Notes under the pieces: generated by a model
Databases searched by the model: none
What the model was told of the DNA's origin: nothing
The model's input: only the letters and a program-made list of their open reading frames with translations
Translations under genes and position numbers: made by a program
Source: Alphaproteobacteria bacterium
GTDB taxonomy: Bacteria; Pseudomonadota; Alphaproteobacteria; Micavibrionales; Micavibrionaceae
Assembly: GCA_016794305.1 (NCBI GenBank)
Contig: JAEUKN010000002.1
Span: 1 to 64,000, forward strand
Reading direction: 5' to 3'
DNA: 64,000 nucleotides
Shown: positions 31,422 through 39,953 of the stretch, piece after piece
How positions within the stretch are numbered: position 1 is the stretch's first letter
Layout of the letters: the number at the start of each line of letters is the position of its first letter

Positions 31422-32854
31422 ACCTGGCATCCTCCCCTCACTGCCAAAACATCCTCATCTGGGGAACGGGACGTGAAGGCGTGGCGGCGGCGCATTTGCT
31501 GCGCCGTCATGACCCCACAATCAAATTAACATTTTTCGATGAAACCCAACCCGCCCACGCCGATGAAATCTTGTCTTTGGGCCACCTCACGGTCGGGGCG
31601 AATCATTTCACTTCCCTCCTAACGGGCAGCAATATGCTGGTCAAATCCCCCGGCGTGAGCCTCTATCACCCCCTCATCGGACAGGCGCAGCATGCGAAAA
31701 TCCCTGTCACCTCGCTCCTGAATTTATGGATGGAATTGGATGTGGCCCCATTGAGGGCGGCGGGAAAGCGGGCCGGAACATCGCCCAAAATCACATCGCC
31801 CAAAATCATTGCCGTGACGGGCACCAAGGGCAAAAGCACCACCGCAAGCCTTTGCGCGCATATCCTCAATCATCTGGAAAAAAAAACAGTGTTATTGGGC
31901 AATATCGGTGAGGCCGTGGGCGAGTGTGACGTGCGCGAATTTGACTATATCGTGCTGGAACTCTCAAGCTATCAAACGGCGGATTTTGCCTATCATTGCG
32001 ATTGCGCCTTGCTGACCTCTCTCTATCCCGAACATCTGGACTGGCATGGTTCTCTGGATCAATATTACCACGATAAACTCAACTTACTCACCCACGCGCA
32101 CCAAAAATTTGCTGCGCAGCAAACACGGGCAGTGATTGAGGGGCTAAAGCTTCCCATCGCCGATAATGACCAAACGAAATTCCCGCATGATATCCACTTT
32201 ATATCGCCCGATCTGGATGCAAATTTGATCAAGAATGATTACCTGAAACGCCCGCACAATTTGGCCAATGTGGCGTTGGTGGTACAGGCATTCGAGTCAT
32301 TTGGTTTTGACCAAACCGAATGCCTCAAAACCTTAAGCGATTTTAAGGGCCTCCCGCATCGGCAACAGGAACTGGGCATCATCAACAATATTTTATATGT
32401 GGATGACAGCATCTCAACCACGCCGCAATCGGCCATTGCCGCGCTAGAAATTTACAAACATCGACCGATTTCGATCATTGTGGGCGGCTATGATCGCGGG
32501 ATTGACTATGCGCCGTTGGTTGACTACCTCCGCGAGCATGCGTCACTTAAATCCGTGATCACGATGGGACCAAGCGGAGATCGAATTTATAACGCCCTGA
32601 ACGCATTGTCTGAAATCCACTCATCGCAATCCCCTGCACCCGAGCCCCAAACGACAATTGACAAGGCGCAAACAATGGCGGAAGCGGTTTCATTGGCGCA
32701 AAGCTCACTGGACAAATCCTTGGGCAAATCCGGCGGCGTGATCTTGCTCTCCCCCGCCGCACCGAGCTACGGACTCTATAAAAACTTTATCGAACGCGGC
32801 CTAGCTTTCCAATCGGCGTTTCAAAAAGAATATGAAATTTTCCGCAGTTATTGA
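31418..32854 (+). CDS. murD2: MurD2, UDP-MurNAc-L-Ala:L-glutamate ligase
   Basis: 478-residue Mur ligase of the MurD family. An N-terminal Rossmann-like domain (IWGTGREGVAAAHLL) is followed by the ATP-binding P-loop VTGTKGKSTT (133-142), the carbamoylated-Lys/Mg region with LELSSYQ and YPEHLDWHGS, and a C-terminal domain starting near LPHRQQELG. Translational coupling to murL indicates the MurD2 subtype, which adds L-Glu rather than D-Glu; that substrate assignment is by context and family knowledge, not by a residue I can point to. A GGGGAG site precedes the start. A canonical murD elsewhere in the genome cannot be excluded. Confidence 0.85.
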   Translation: MNLASSPHCQNILIWGTGREGVAAAHLLRRHDPTIKLTFFDETQPAHADEILSLGHLTVGANHFTSLLTGSNMLVKSPGVSLYHPLIGQAQHAKIPVTSLLNLWMELDVAPLRAAGKRAGTSPKITSPKIIAVTGTKGKSTTASLCAHILNHLEKKTVLLGNIGEAVGECDVREFDYIVLELSSYQTADFAYHCDCALLTSLYPEHLDWHGSLDQYYHDKLNLLTHAHQKFAAQQTRAVIEGLKLPIADNDQTKFPHDIHFISPDLDANLIKNDYLKRPHNLANVALVVQAFESFGFDQTECLKTLSDFKGLPHRQQELGIINNILYVDDSISTTPQSAIAALEIYKHRPISIIVGGYDRGIDYAPLVDYLREHASLKSVITMGPSGDRIYNALNALSEIHSSQSPAPEPQTTIDKAQTMAEAVSLAQSSLDKSLGKSGGVILLSPAAPSYGLYKNFIERGLAFQSAFQKEYEIFRSY

Positions 32855-33103
32855 AGCGTATACCCTAACTGTACCCTTCGGATTACAATATACAGTGCAA
32901 AACCCCAATCTGTGGCCATTAGAAAAAATGGATACATTAAGGTCGTCCATGTAGGATCGGGAACCGCAAACAACATCAAAAAATAGGACTGTGTTACTAG
33001 CTGTTATTAAATGGCAATTAAACTAATAATTTTTGCATTCTACAATTAATTATGCAATAATTGAATTTAACATAAACTAAATGTTTTTTAGACTGTAGGA
33101 AAT

Positions 33104-33907
33104 ATGATGAAGATTGGACTGATTATCAATGATTTGCAAATGAAATTTCTTAGCGATAGCGGTGATTTAACTGTAGAGCAAACTGCTATGTGTCATAACA
33201 TTTCTAATCTGGCACACCTATCCGAGAGGAATGGCGTACCAACGGCAATCATAGCAATGAATTATCAACGTAATGGCCACTCATACATTGCGGATTTCAA
33301 TGATAGCAGTAGTCCATTACGCAAAGAGGCGGGTATAATTTTAGAGCCTTCAGAAACTTCGCGAGTGCCAATTTTTTGGAAATCGTCCCGAAGTGCGGCT
33401 ACAAATCCTCAATTTTTGAAGTTTTTAAATAACCACCATATTGACACAGTAGTGATAACAGGCGGTTTTATGGAAAGGTGTGTACTGAGGATCTCTTTAG
33501 ATCTAGCAGAGAAAGGTATTCGCAGTCTTATTCCCAAAGAGGCTATTTTTGACTTAAATAGAAAAACATGGCTTGCAGGGCAAACCTTTACAGAGAATCT
33601 GAACGCTCTCTTAACTTTAGATTCTGCTGAATTTGATAGAGACCAGCCACGCATTAAAGGAAAAGACTATTCAAAAGACAGGCATCATGCATGCAAATCT
33701 TGGCATTATGTGGATAAAAGAGAAGACCCCTACTGGCGTTTCGAAACAACAGAAGGCATTTTATATGGATACTTTAAAGATAAACCCAAAAGTTACCGTG
33801 AGCGTATTTCATCCATGATTAGGTGCACGAGCTTAAATGAAATATCAAAGATGATTATGAGTCAAAACAAACACCCGTTACAGTTTCCCACTGCAACCGC
33901 GGGATAA
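33104..33907 (+). CDS. Isochorismatase-like cysteine hydrolase, divergent
   Basis: 267 residues. The first 180 or so fit the isochorismatase/nicotinamidase fold, with candidate triad Asp10 (LIINDLQMKF), Lys near 89 (PIFWKSSRSA) and Cys near 127 (VVITGGFMERCVL). The last 85 residues (from about RIKGKDYSKDRHH) have no counterpart I recognise. Substrate is unknown. The gene is AT-rich relative to the flanking murD2 and DUF882 genes and is bounded by AT-rich spacers, suggesting horizontal origin. The 33-kb spacer upstream (32855-33103) holds only low-complexity AT-rich DNA and presumably its promoter. Confidence 0.72.
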   Translation: MMKIGLIINDLQMKFLSDSGDLTVEQTAMCHNISNLAHLSERNGVPTAIIAMNYQRNGHSYIADFNDSSSPLRKEAGIILEPSETSRVPIFWKSSRSAATNPQFLKFLNNHHIDTVVITGGFMERCVLRISLDLAEKGIRSLIPKEAIFDLNRKTWLAGQTFTENLNALLTLDSAEFDRDQPRIKGKDYSKDRHHACKSWHYVDKREDPYWRFETTEGILYGYFKDKPKSYRERISSMIRCTSLNEISKMIMSQNKHPLQFPTATAG

Positions 33908-33910
33908 ACC

Positions 33911-34486
33911 TTACCACGTTCTAAAGGCACCGGAATCCATATGCACAAAGCCCTGACGCGGGTAATAACCGACCCCGCCGGCCTTAAGCTTAACGGCAAT
34001 TTCGCGGATATTTTTGGGTTCGATATTGGCCAAGCGCACATCAATGGCCTGACCAGACATATGGAGCGAATGTTTGGCCACACCCTTTGATTCCGATCGC
34101 AACTGAGCATTGGTTTTGGGCGAACGATAACCCGAGATGATGGAATATGGCTCACGGCTGCCGCTATATTTATGAACGGCGGTGATAATATCAATGGCGC
34201 GCGGGTCAATGGGGAAGACTTCATCGGCGCGAACATCGCGCAACACAAAATTGATTCGCTCAAACGCTTCCGGCAAATATCTGTTCCCCACACGGTAAAC
34301 GCCCGAAAATTGATCGCCCGTATGGGCGTTTTTTAAAGTGGTGGTATAGGCCCCATCCGAATTCATGGCAAACACCGCATCCGGCGCAATAAGGGACGAA
34401 GAAATAAACGCAGTCATCGCCAGAATTCCCCCCTTGATAAAGCCACGACGGCCAATCAGGGATCCGACTCCAAGATCTGAAAACAT
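33911..34486 (-). CDS. DUF882 (YcbK/MepK-like) murein endopeptidase family protein
   Basis: 191 residues with a twin-Arg-like signal (IGRRGFIKGG plus hydrophobic stretch, cleavage near VFA). The peptidase M15-like domain has the zinc-ligand pattern SLHMSGQAIDV (His and Asp) and GFVHMD, preceded by SIISGYRSPKTNAQLR. Homologue MepK cleaves peptidoglycan cross-links; activity here is inferred. AAGGA precedes the ATG with about 9-nt spacing. It converges with the hydrolase gene, only 3 bp apart. Confidence 0.88.
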   Translation of the reverse strand: MFSDLGVGSLIGRRGFIKGGILAMTAFISSSLIAPDAVFAMNSDGAYTTTLKNAHTGDQFSGVYRVGNRYLPEAFERINFVLRDVRADEVFPIDPRAIDIITAVHKYSGSREPYSIISGYRSPKTNAQLRSESKGVAKHSLHMSGQAIDVRLANIEPKNIREIAVKLKAGGVGYYPRQGFVHMDSGAFRTW

Positions 34487-34769
34487 TATTATGATTCCTT
34501 TGAAACGATTTAGAACTCTGTTTTTACACCCATCAGGTTAGGGAAGAGGTCCAAAGACAAATATATGGGTCTCTCCATGCGAATTATTCGCAACCAAGCA
34601 CAGATTAATAAAGTTTTAACCAAAAAGCAAGAAAATTCATTTGTTTTTTATTTTATGGATACTTTTTTATTAATCCGCTTATAGTCTTGACCACCCCCTA
34701 TCGCTGCCAAACTACATCTTTAATCCGTTGAATTAAAAAGGAATTGTTAACTTTTGACCGATATGCTGT

Positions 34770-34803
34770 GATATGGCCTGGGGATATGGCCTGGGGATGT
34801 GGC
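34770..34803. repeat. GATATGGCCTGGG tandem repeat
   Basis: GATATGGCCTGGG occurs twice back to back and a third time in part (GATGTGGC). It sits in the 500-bp gap between the divergent DUF882 and chemoreceptor genes. Confidence 0.65.
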
Positions 34804-34868
34804 ACCCACAGAAAAGCAAGCCAAAACAAACGGCCCGATAATCGGACACTTCCCCTATGGCCCGCCCC

Positions 34869-34882
34869 CGGTCCGCGGACCG
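34869..34882. promoter_or_regulatory. Perfect 14-bp palindrome CGGTCCGCGGACCG
   Basis: A fully symmetric GC-rich palindrome about 115 bp upstream of the chemoreceptor start, in an otherwise AT-leaning gap. It could be an operator for a dimeric regulator. No promoter elements can be tied to it with confidence. Confidence 0.35.
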
Positions 34883-34995
34883 CTCCACTATAAGGCCCGC
34901 TGCCGATAATGTTGCTCGGCCTGTTTGCTGTTTGCGTTACCAATTCTATGCGTGATCAATTCATTGAAACCTAAATTTATTTACGGATGCATTTC

Positions 34996-37158
34996 ATGGC
35001 TCTTCATAACATTTCGATTAAAACCAAATTATCCCTCATTTTGCTACTGCCGATTGTGGCCTTGGCGATAATGATTGGCATGAAAGTCTGGGATTTGCAG
35101 AAAAAAGTCGATCGCCAACAGCAATTAGTGGCCCTGATGGATATTTCGGTGACCACCAATCGCATGGTGCATGAAATTCAGAAAGAGCGCGGGCTCTCTG
35201 CGGGATATCTTTCCAGCCACGGCGAAAAATTTGCCGATGAACTGACAAAGCAACGTCAAATTGCGGACGAAGCCGTGACACAGTTTCAACAGGAAATCAC
35301 CGCAAAAAACTATAAAAAATTTGGGACTCTTTATGCCGAACAGGTTCAGGCAGGACAGGCCGAACTAGAGAAAATCAAGAGCCTGCGGGCAAAGATATCG
35401 GAATTCTCTCTCGCGCCGGCGGACGCTCTCGCGGCTTATACGCAAATCAATGGTCACTTACTGGATATCACCGAAAAAGCCCTGGGCAGCACACACGACG
35501 CTGACTTATTGCGTCAACTGACGGGGTATTATTACTTTATTCAATCGAAAGAGAAAACAGGCATTGAACGTGGCACCGGCGTAGCGGGATTTGGCAGCGG
35601 CTGGACCCCTGCCTTGTTAAATAAATTTGAGGATTTAATTGCCACTCAAAAAGTCTATCTCGACATATTCACCACCTATGCCGATGCGCCGGCGCGCGCC
35701 GAATATGAATCTATGATGAAGGATCCCGTTTTTGCCGAAGTGGCCCATATGCGCGAAAATGCCTTAAACTCACGCAGCCGAACAAATGTCATGAATATCA
35801 TATCGGCTGAACCATCTCCCGCACCATCCGATACTGACCCATCCATTGCACCCCAATCAGTGACGACCCCACCTGTGACGGCCCCACCCGGCGGGACAGC
35901 ATCGCCCATCAGTGCCGAAGCCTGGTTCAAAGCCATGAGCCAAAAAATCACCCTCCTCAAAAAATACGAAGATTTTCTGGCCGATGATATTAGTACCATG
36001 GCGCACAAAAGTGCCGAAGACATGTTACTGGAACGCAATATCTCTTTGCTTTTCTCCATTCTTCTTGTGGCATTGGTGACATGCCTGATCGTTTTGGTGA
36101 TTCGCGATTTGATGCACAGCATTAATGATACCAAGGACACAATGGCGGCTCTGGCACAGGGAAATAGTGACGTTGAGGTCAAAGGCACCCACCGCCGCGA
36201 TGAAATTGGCGGCATGGCCAAATCAATTGAGACGTTTAAACAAAGCCTGCGGGAAAAGCAGGAATTGGAACGTCAAGCCGTCCGCACCCAGGCTCAGGCG
36301 GAAATACAAAAACGTGAAGTAATGGATAAATTAGCAGACTCATTTAATGTGGAAATTGGCGGATTGATTGATGCCCTCTCTAGTGCAGCAAGCGAACTCG
36401 AACATTCGGCCCAAAGCATGCGCAACATTGCTGATGATACGTCTCAGGCCTCCGAAGATGTTGTGGCGTCGTCTGAAACCGCCAGCCAAAACGTCAACAC
36501 TGTGGCCGCCGCCATGGAGGAAATGTCGGCCAGCAGCACCGAAATCACCAACCAAATCAACAATACCCGCACCCGTTCCAACGAAATGGCATCCATTGCC
36601 TCGGATGCTAATCTTAAGGTGACCGATCTCAATCATCTTGTGTTGAATATCGGCGAAGTGGTGGGGTCCATTCGTGATATCGCGGCGCAAACCAATTTGC
36701 TGGCACTCAACGCCACGATTGAAGCCGCGAGAGCGGGTGAAGCCGGGAAGGGATTTTCCGTGGTGGCGGATGAGGTTAAAAAACTCGCCAACGAAACCGG
36801 TACAAAAACCACCGAAATTGAGGCCCGCATCGCGAAGATTCAAGAAGCCACCACCTCATCGGTCGATGCCATGAAGATCATCCTTGATAATATCGCCGAA
36901 ATTGACCACGCCGTGGTGGTTGTGGCCTCCGCAGCGGAGGAGCAAGACGCAACGAATCGCGAGATTAACCGCAGCGTGACCGAGGCCTCTCACGGCGTGC
37001 GGCAAGTGGTGGAAATTATCCAACAAGTGCAAAAGGCCGCAAGCGAAACCGGCACTTCGGCGGATTCGGTGCTCTCGGCCTCGAAAAACATGGCCGAAAT
37101 GGCCCATGACCTTAAAAATGTCGTCTCACAATTCCTGGATAAAATCCGCAATAGTTAA
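34996..37158 (+). CDS. Methyl-accepting chemotaxis protein with NIT (nitrate/nitrite-sensing-like) domain
   Basis: About 720 residues. Membrane helix about 8-27, periplasmic NIT-type helical sensor with the family signature [19 protein letters not shown] and ...ERGTGVAGF, second helix about 350-370, HAMP, then the cytoplasmic signalling domain with hairpin tip [20 protein letters not shown]. The sensor is interrupted by a Pro/Ser/Thr-rich stretch (around [17 protein letters not shown]) before its last helices. NIT domains sense nitrate or nitrite in characterised proteins; the ligand here is untested. The second ATG (34996) gives a typical N-terminus; the upstream one at 34987 is possible. 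Confidence 0.9.
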   Translation: MALHNISIKTKLSLILLLPIVALAIMIGMKVWDLQKKVDRQQQLVALMDISVTTNRMVHEIQKERGLSAGYLSSHGEKFADELTKQRQIADEAVTQFQQEITAKNYKKFGTLYAEQVQAGQAELEKIKSLRAKISEFSLAPADALAAYTQINGHLLDITEKALGSTHDADLLRQLTGYYYFIQSKEKTGIERGTGVAGFGSGWTPALLNKFEDLIATQKVYLDIFTTYADAPARAEYESMMKDPVFAEVAHMRENALNSRSRTNVMNIISAEPSPAPSDTDPSIAPQSVTTPPVTAPPGGTASPISAEAWFKAMSQKITLLKKYEDFLADDISTMAHKSAEDMLLERNISLLFSILLVALVTCLIVLVIRDLMHSINDTKDTMAALAQGNSDVEVKGTHRRDEIGGMAKSIETFKQSLREKQELERQAVRTQAQAEIQKREVMDKLADSFNVEIGGLIDALSSAASELEHSAQSMRNIADDTSQASEDVVASSETASQNVNTVAAAMEEMSASSTEITNQINNTRTRSNEMASIASDANLKVTDLNHLVLNIGEVVGSIRDIAAQTNLLALNATIEAARAGEAGKGFSVVADEVKKLANETGTKTTEIEARIAKIQEATTSSVDAMKIILDNIAEIDHAVVVVASAAEEQDATNREINRSVTEASHGVRQVVEIIQQVQKAASETGTSADSVLSASKNMAEMAHDLKNVVSQFLDKIRNS

Positions 37159-37171
37159 TGCCACGGTTATT

Positions 37172-37391
37172 TAGCCACGAATAAACACGAATTTTAAAAT
37201 TCAGCAGTCCCAGTAAACTTTATCCTTGGGCGTCATACTCTGGCGTCATACTCTGGCGTCATCCCCGACCGTCATCCCCGACCGTCATCCCCGACAAGGG
37301 AGGCAAAGCCGACCGCCGTTCGGGGATCCGGATAATGAGGGCAGCTTGGCTGCAAAATACCCGGATCCCCGCCTCCGCGGGGATGACGGAG
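37172..37391. repeat. Composite intergenic repeat, copy 2, with internal tandem expansion
   Basis: Same block order as 7222-7425: AGCCACGAATAAACACGAAT, a CAGTAAACTTTAT spacer, GCGTCAT units, CCGACCGCCGTTCGGGGATC and GGATCCCCGCCTCCGCGGGG plus ATGACGG. Here the left part is expanded: GGCGTCATACTCT twice, then GTCATCCCCGACC three times. The neighbouring stretch to about 37640 continues with C-rich CGTAACCCCGCCC, a CCCGTGCTTGACACGGGGTC hairpin (37496-37515) and further CACGAAT phrases. Confidence 0.75.
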
Positions 37392-37641
37392 TATCTGGGG
37401 ATCAGCAAATATTTATGGGTATGACTATAACTCAACCCGCACACCCTCCTCAACTTTCACACCCCCCACTCGTAACCCCGCCCACACTCGCCTCCCCCGT
37501 GCTTGACACGGGGTCTCAGTTCAAAAACCGCAAAGCCGCCAAGAATTTCGCGGCTTTTCCACCCACGAATGCTCCTGAATAAAAGTGAATAAACACGAAT
37601 TTTAAAATGTCCCTTTGGAGACTCAAAAACCTATAAAAACA

Positions 37642-37918
37642 GAACGCGCAGCGTTCAGAAAAAACAACCTTACAACAGGATAAATCATTGATTTTTAAGT
37701 TAAAATCATCTCTTTCTCTGTGCCCTCGGCGCCCTCTGTAGTTAAAAATGAAAAATCGAACACAACCAAAAAAACTTCGTGTTTCCTTCGTGAACTTCGT
37801 GTTGAAAAATCAAGGGACTCAAGAGCACAGAAATATGCCGCTCGCTACACATTATTAACTAATTTACTCCATACTCAACTTCTGATTTTTATTCTAACGC
37901 TCAAGAGGTTTATTTATT
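37642..37918. repeat. Repeat-rich spacer with CTTCGTG cassette copy 4, upstream of the second isocitrate dehydrogenase
   Basis: It holds ACGCGCAGCGTTC (inverted), TCTCTGTGCCCTCGGCGCCC-type phrases and the CTTCGTG cassette at 37774-37812. The last 100 bp before the gene are AT-rich and probably include its promoter. No gene is supported. Confidence 0.6.
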
Positions 37919-39358
37919 ATGGCTCAACTCGTTCCTATTACTATTGCGCGCGGCAACGGCATCGGGCCGGAAATTATGGACGCAACGCTCAAAATTCTGA
38001 AGGCGGCAGAGGCCGCAATTGCGCCCGAAGAAATTGAGATCGGCGAATCGGTCTATAGTCGCGGCATTAAAAACGGGATTGAGGACAGCTCTTGGGCCTC
38101 TCTCAAAAAGACCAAAATTTTCCTCAAATCCCCTATCACAACGCCTCAGGGCGGCGGGTTTAAATCGCTCAATGTCACGGTACGTAAGACTTTGGGGCTG
38201 TTTGCCAATATCCGCCCCTGTGTGTCTTATCACCCTTATGTGGAAACAAATTTCCCCAAAATGGATTTGGTGATTGTGCGCGAAAACGAAGAGGACCTCT
38301 ATAGCGGGATTGAGTATCGCCAAACCCAGCAAGTGGCCCAATCGCTTAAGCTCATCTCTCGCCCGGGGTCGGAGAAAATCGTGCGCTATGCGTTTGAATA
38401 TGCGCGCGCCAATGGCCGCAAAAAGGTCACCTGTATGTCCAAGGATAATATCATGAAAATTGCCGATGGGCTGTTTCATAAAACCTTTGATGAGATCGGC
38501 AAAGAATATCCGGATATCAAACAAGACCATTACATCATTGACATTGGAACAGCGCGGATTGCGGCGCGGCCCCAGGATTTTGACGTGATCGTCACTGAAA
38601 ATTTATATGGCGATATTATTTCCGATGTCGCGGCCGAGGTCACGGGCTCAGTCGGGCTTGCGGGCTCCTCCAATATCGGCGATGATTTCGCGATGTTTGA
38701 GGCCATTCACGGCTCGGCCCCCGATATTGCGGGCAAAAATATGGCCAATCCGTCGGGGTTGTTGCTGGCGGCGGTGATGATGCTGATCCATATCGGACAG
38801 GGCAAAACCGCGGCCAAAATCCACAATGCGTGGTTCAAAACCATTGAGGACGGCGTGCATACGGGCGATATTTTCCGCGCCGGCACCTCAACGCAAAAGG
38901 TGGGAACGCAGGAATTTGCCGATGCCGTCATTGCGCGGCTCGGCCAATTGCCGCAAAAAATGGCGGCGGTGGACTATCCTGATCGCGCGAGCGGCGCGGC
39001 CACTTTGCCGGCGCTTAAAACCGTGCCGCATCAAACCAAAAAACTGGTGGGCATTGATATTTTCCTCGATTGGACGGGAGAGGCCGAAGACCTCGCCCCG
39101 CAAATTCAAAAACTGAGCATAGCGGGGCTGGAGCTCTCAAGCATTTCCAACCGCGGCATGGTGATGTGGCCGGGAACCAAGCCGGTGACATTTTCCTCGG
39201 ATCATTGGCGCTTGCGGTTTAAGGGGGCGGAGGTCACGCCGTCGATGCTCACCGCGCAATTAAGCAAACTGAATGATCACGGCTTTGATACGATCAAAAC
39301 CGAAAATCTCTATACCTTCAACGGTGAAAACGGCTATACCCAAGGCCAAGGGGAATAG
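37919..39358 (+). CDS. Isocitrate dehydrogenase, Rickettsia/Thermus type, probably NAD-preferring
   Basis: 479 residues. The core IDH/IPMDH fold covers about 1-335. The isocitrate-binding motif SLNVTVRKTLGLFANIRP carries Ser83, Asn85, Arg89 and Arg99; further motifs are VRENEEDLYSG and metal ligands in NLYGDIISD. A C-terminal extension of about 140 residues (from about TKKLVGIDIFLDWTG) marks the longer subfamily. At the coenzyme site HGSAPDIAGKN has Asp269-Ile270 where NADP-specific E. coli IDH has Lys-Tyr; Asp there usually indicates NAD preference (inference). AGAGG precedes the ATG. A strong terminator follows 20 bp after the stop. Confidence 0.9.
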   Translation: MAQLVPITIARGNGIGPEIMDATLKILKAAEAAIAPEEIEIGESVYSRGIKNGIEDSSWASLKKTKIFLKSPITTPQGGGFKSLNVTVRKTLGLFANIRPCVSYHPYVETNFPKMDLVIVRENEEDLYSGIEYRQTQQVAQSLKLISRPGSEKIVRYAFEYARANGRKKVTCMSKDNIMKIADGLFHKTFDEIGKEYPDIKQDHYIIDIGTARIAARPQDFDVIVTENLYGDIISDVAAEVTGSVGLAGSSNIGDDFAMFEAIHGSAPDIAGKNMANPSGLLLAAVMMLIHIGQGKTAAKIHNAWFKTIEDGVHTGDIFRAGTSTQKVGTQEFADAVIARLGQLPQKMAAVDYPDRASGAATLPALKTVPHQTKKLVGIDIFLDWTGEAEDLAPQIQKLSIAGLELSSISNRGMVMWPGTKPVTFSSDHWRLRFKGAEVTPSMLTAQLSKLNDHGFDTIKTENLYTFNGENGYTQGQGE

Positions 39359-39378
39359 AATGGGGGGTAAATAAATAT

Positions 39379-39431
39379 GGGCTCCAGATAATCAATTTCT
39401 TAACTGATTATCTGGTACAGCCCCTTTTTTT
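39379..39431 (+). terminator. Strong terminator overlapping the 3' end of parD
   Basis: Perfect 11-bp stem CCAGATAATCA / TGATTATCTGG extended outward by GGGCT / AGCCC, followed by TTTTTTT. It terminates the plus-strand isocitrate dehydrogenase transcript. Its right arm lies inside the last codons of the convergent parD gene. Confidence 0.88.
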
Positions 39432-39648
39432 GTGCTTTGGCTTTTGCAATCTCGCTTGCGCTACGTGGACATGTTTCTCCATCCCACCCTTTGGCTATTT
39501 CTGCGCGGAGCTCATCCACAACACGGTGCCTATAAAATTCGTGCAATCTCAAAGCATCTCGAACCAGCTCGCTGGCGTTTTGGAAATCACCAGATTCAAT
39601 CTGGGACGCAATATATTGTTTCTGCTTTTCGGTAAAACTAATATTCAT
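39400..39648 (-). CDS. ParD-like type II antitoxin, apparently without its toxin
   Basis: 82-residue protein starting MNISFTEKQKQYIASQIESG, with the ribbon-helix-helix/ParD pattern SGDFQNASELVRDALRLHE and a C-terminal toxin-binding-like tail. ParD binds operator DNA and neutralises a ParE toxin. GGAGG stands 9 nt before the ATG, which fixes the start despite a longer in-frame opening upstream. No parE follows: the stop is 42 bp from the convergent isocitrate dehydrogenase stop. Upstream is a MITE family 1 copy, which may have replaced or separated the partner. Confidence 0.8.
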   Translation of the reverse strand: MNISFTEKQKQYIASQIESGDFQNASELVRDALRLHEFYRHRVVDELRAEIAKGWDGETCPRSASEIAKAKAQKKGLYQIIS

Positions 39649-39703
39649 GATCTTGTACCTCCACACTGCAATTGTAACATCCACAGATAATAAGTCCATA
39701 TTT

Positions 39704-39849
39704 AGAACCTGTTCATGATCTCGCTGCGGCTAAGGATTTTTGCGGTTTTTCGAGAACCGCATCGGATCGTACATAGATGTACGTGAGAAGCGGAAGCGCA
39801 GAAATACCGTGAAAAGCCAACGCCGGAGTAGAGATCATGAGCAGGTTCT
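39704..39849. mobile_element. MITE-like element, family 1, copy B (146 bp, inverted)
   Basis: AGAACCTGTTCATGATCTC at one end and GAGATCATGAGCAGGTTCT at the other. The core is the reverse complement of copy A (11088-11233), including the GTACATAGATGTAC palindrome. It lies 56 bp upstream of parD. Confidence 0.82.
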
Positions 39850-39953
39850 TAGCAAAAATGGACACAACATCAAAACCCGTGATTGAGAGGAGGGGGCTGG
39901 ATAGTGGGCTAAATCTATTTATTGTGACCATATAAGGTAACAAAGATTAGCTA

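Noticed and set aside
34698-34943. Minus-strand 81-codon open frame in the chemoreceptor upstream gap
   Set aside because: No ribosome site; it crosses a tandem repeat and a palindrome and has no protein-like features.
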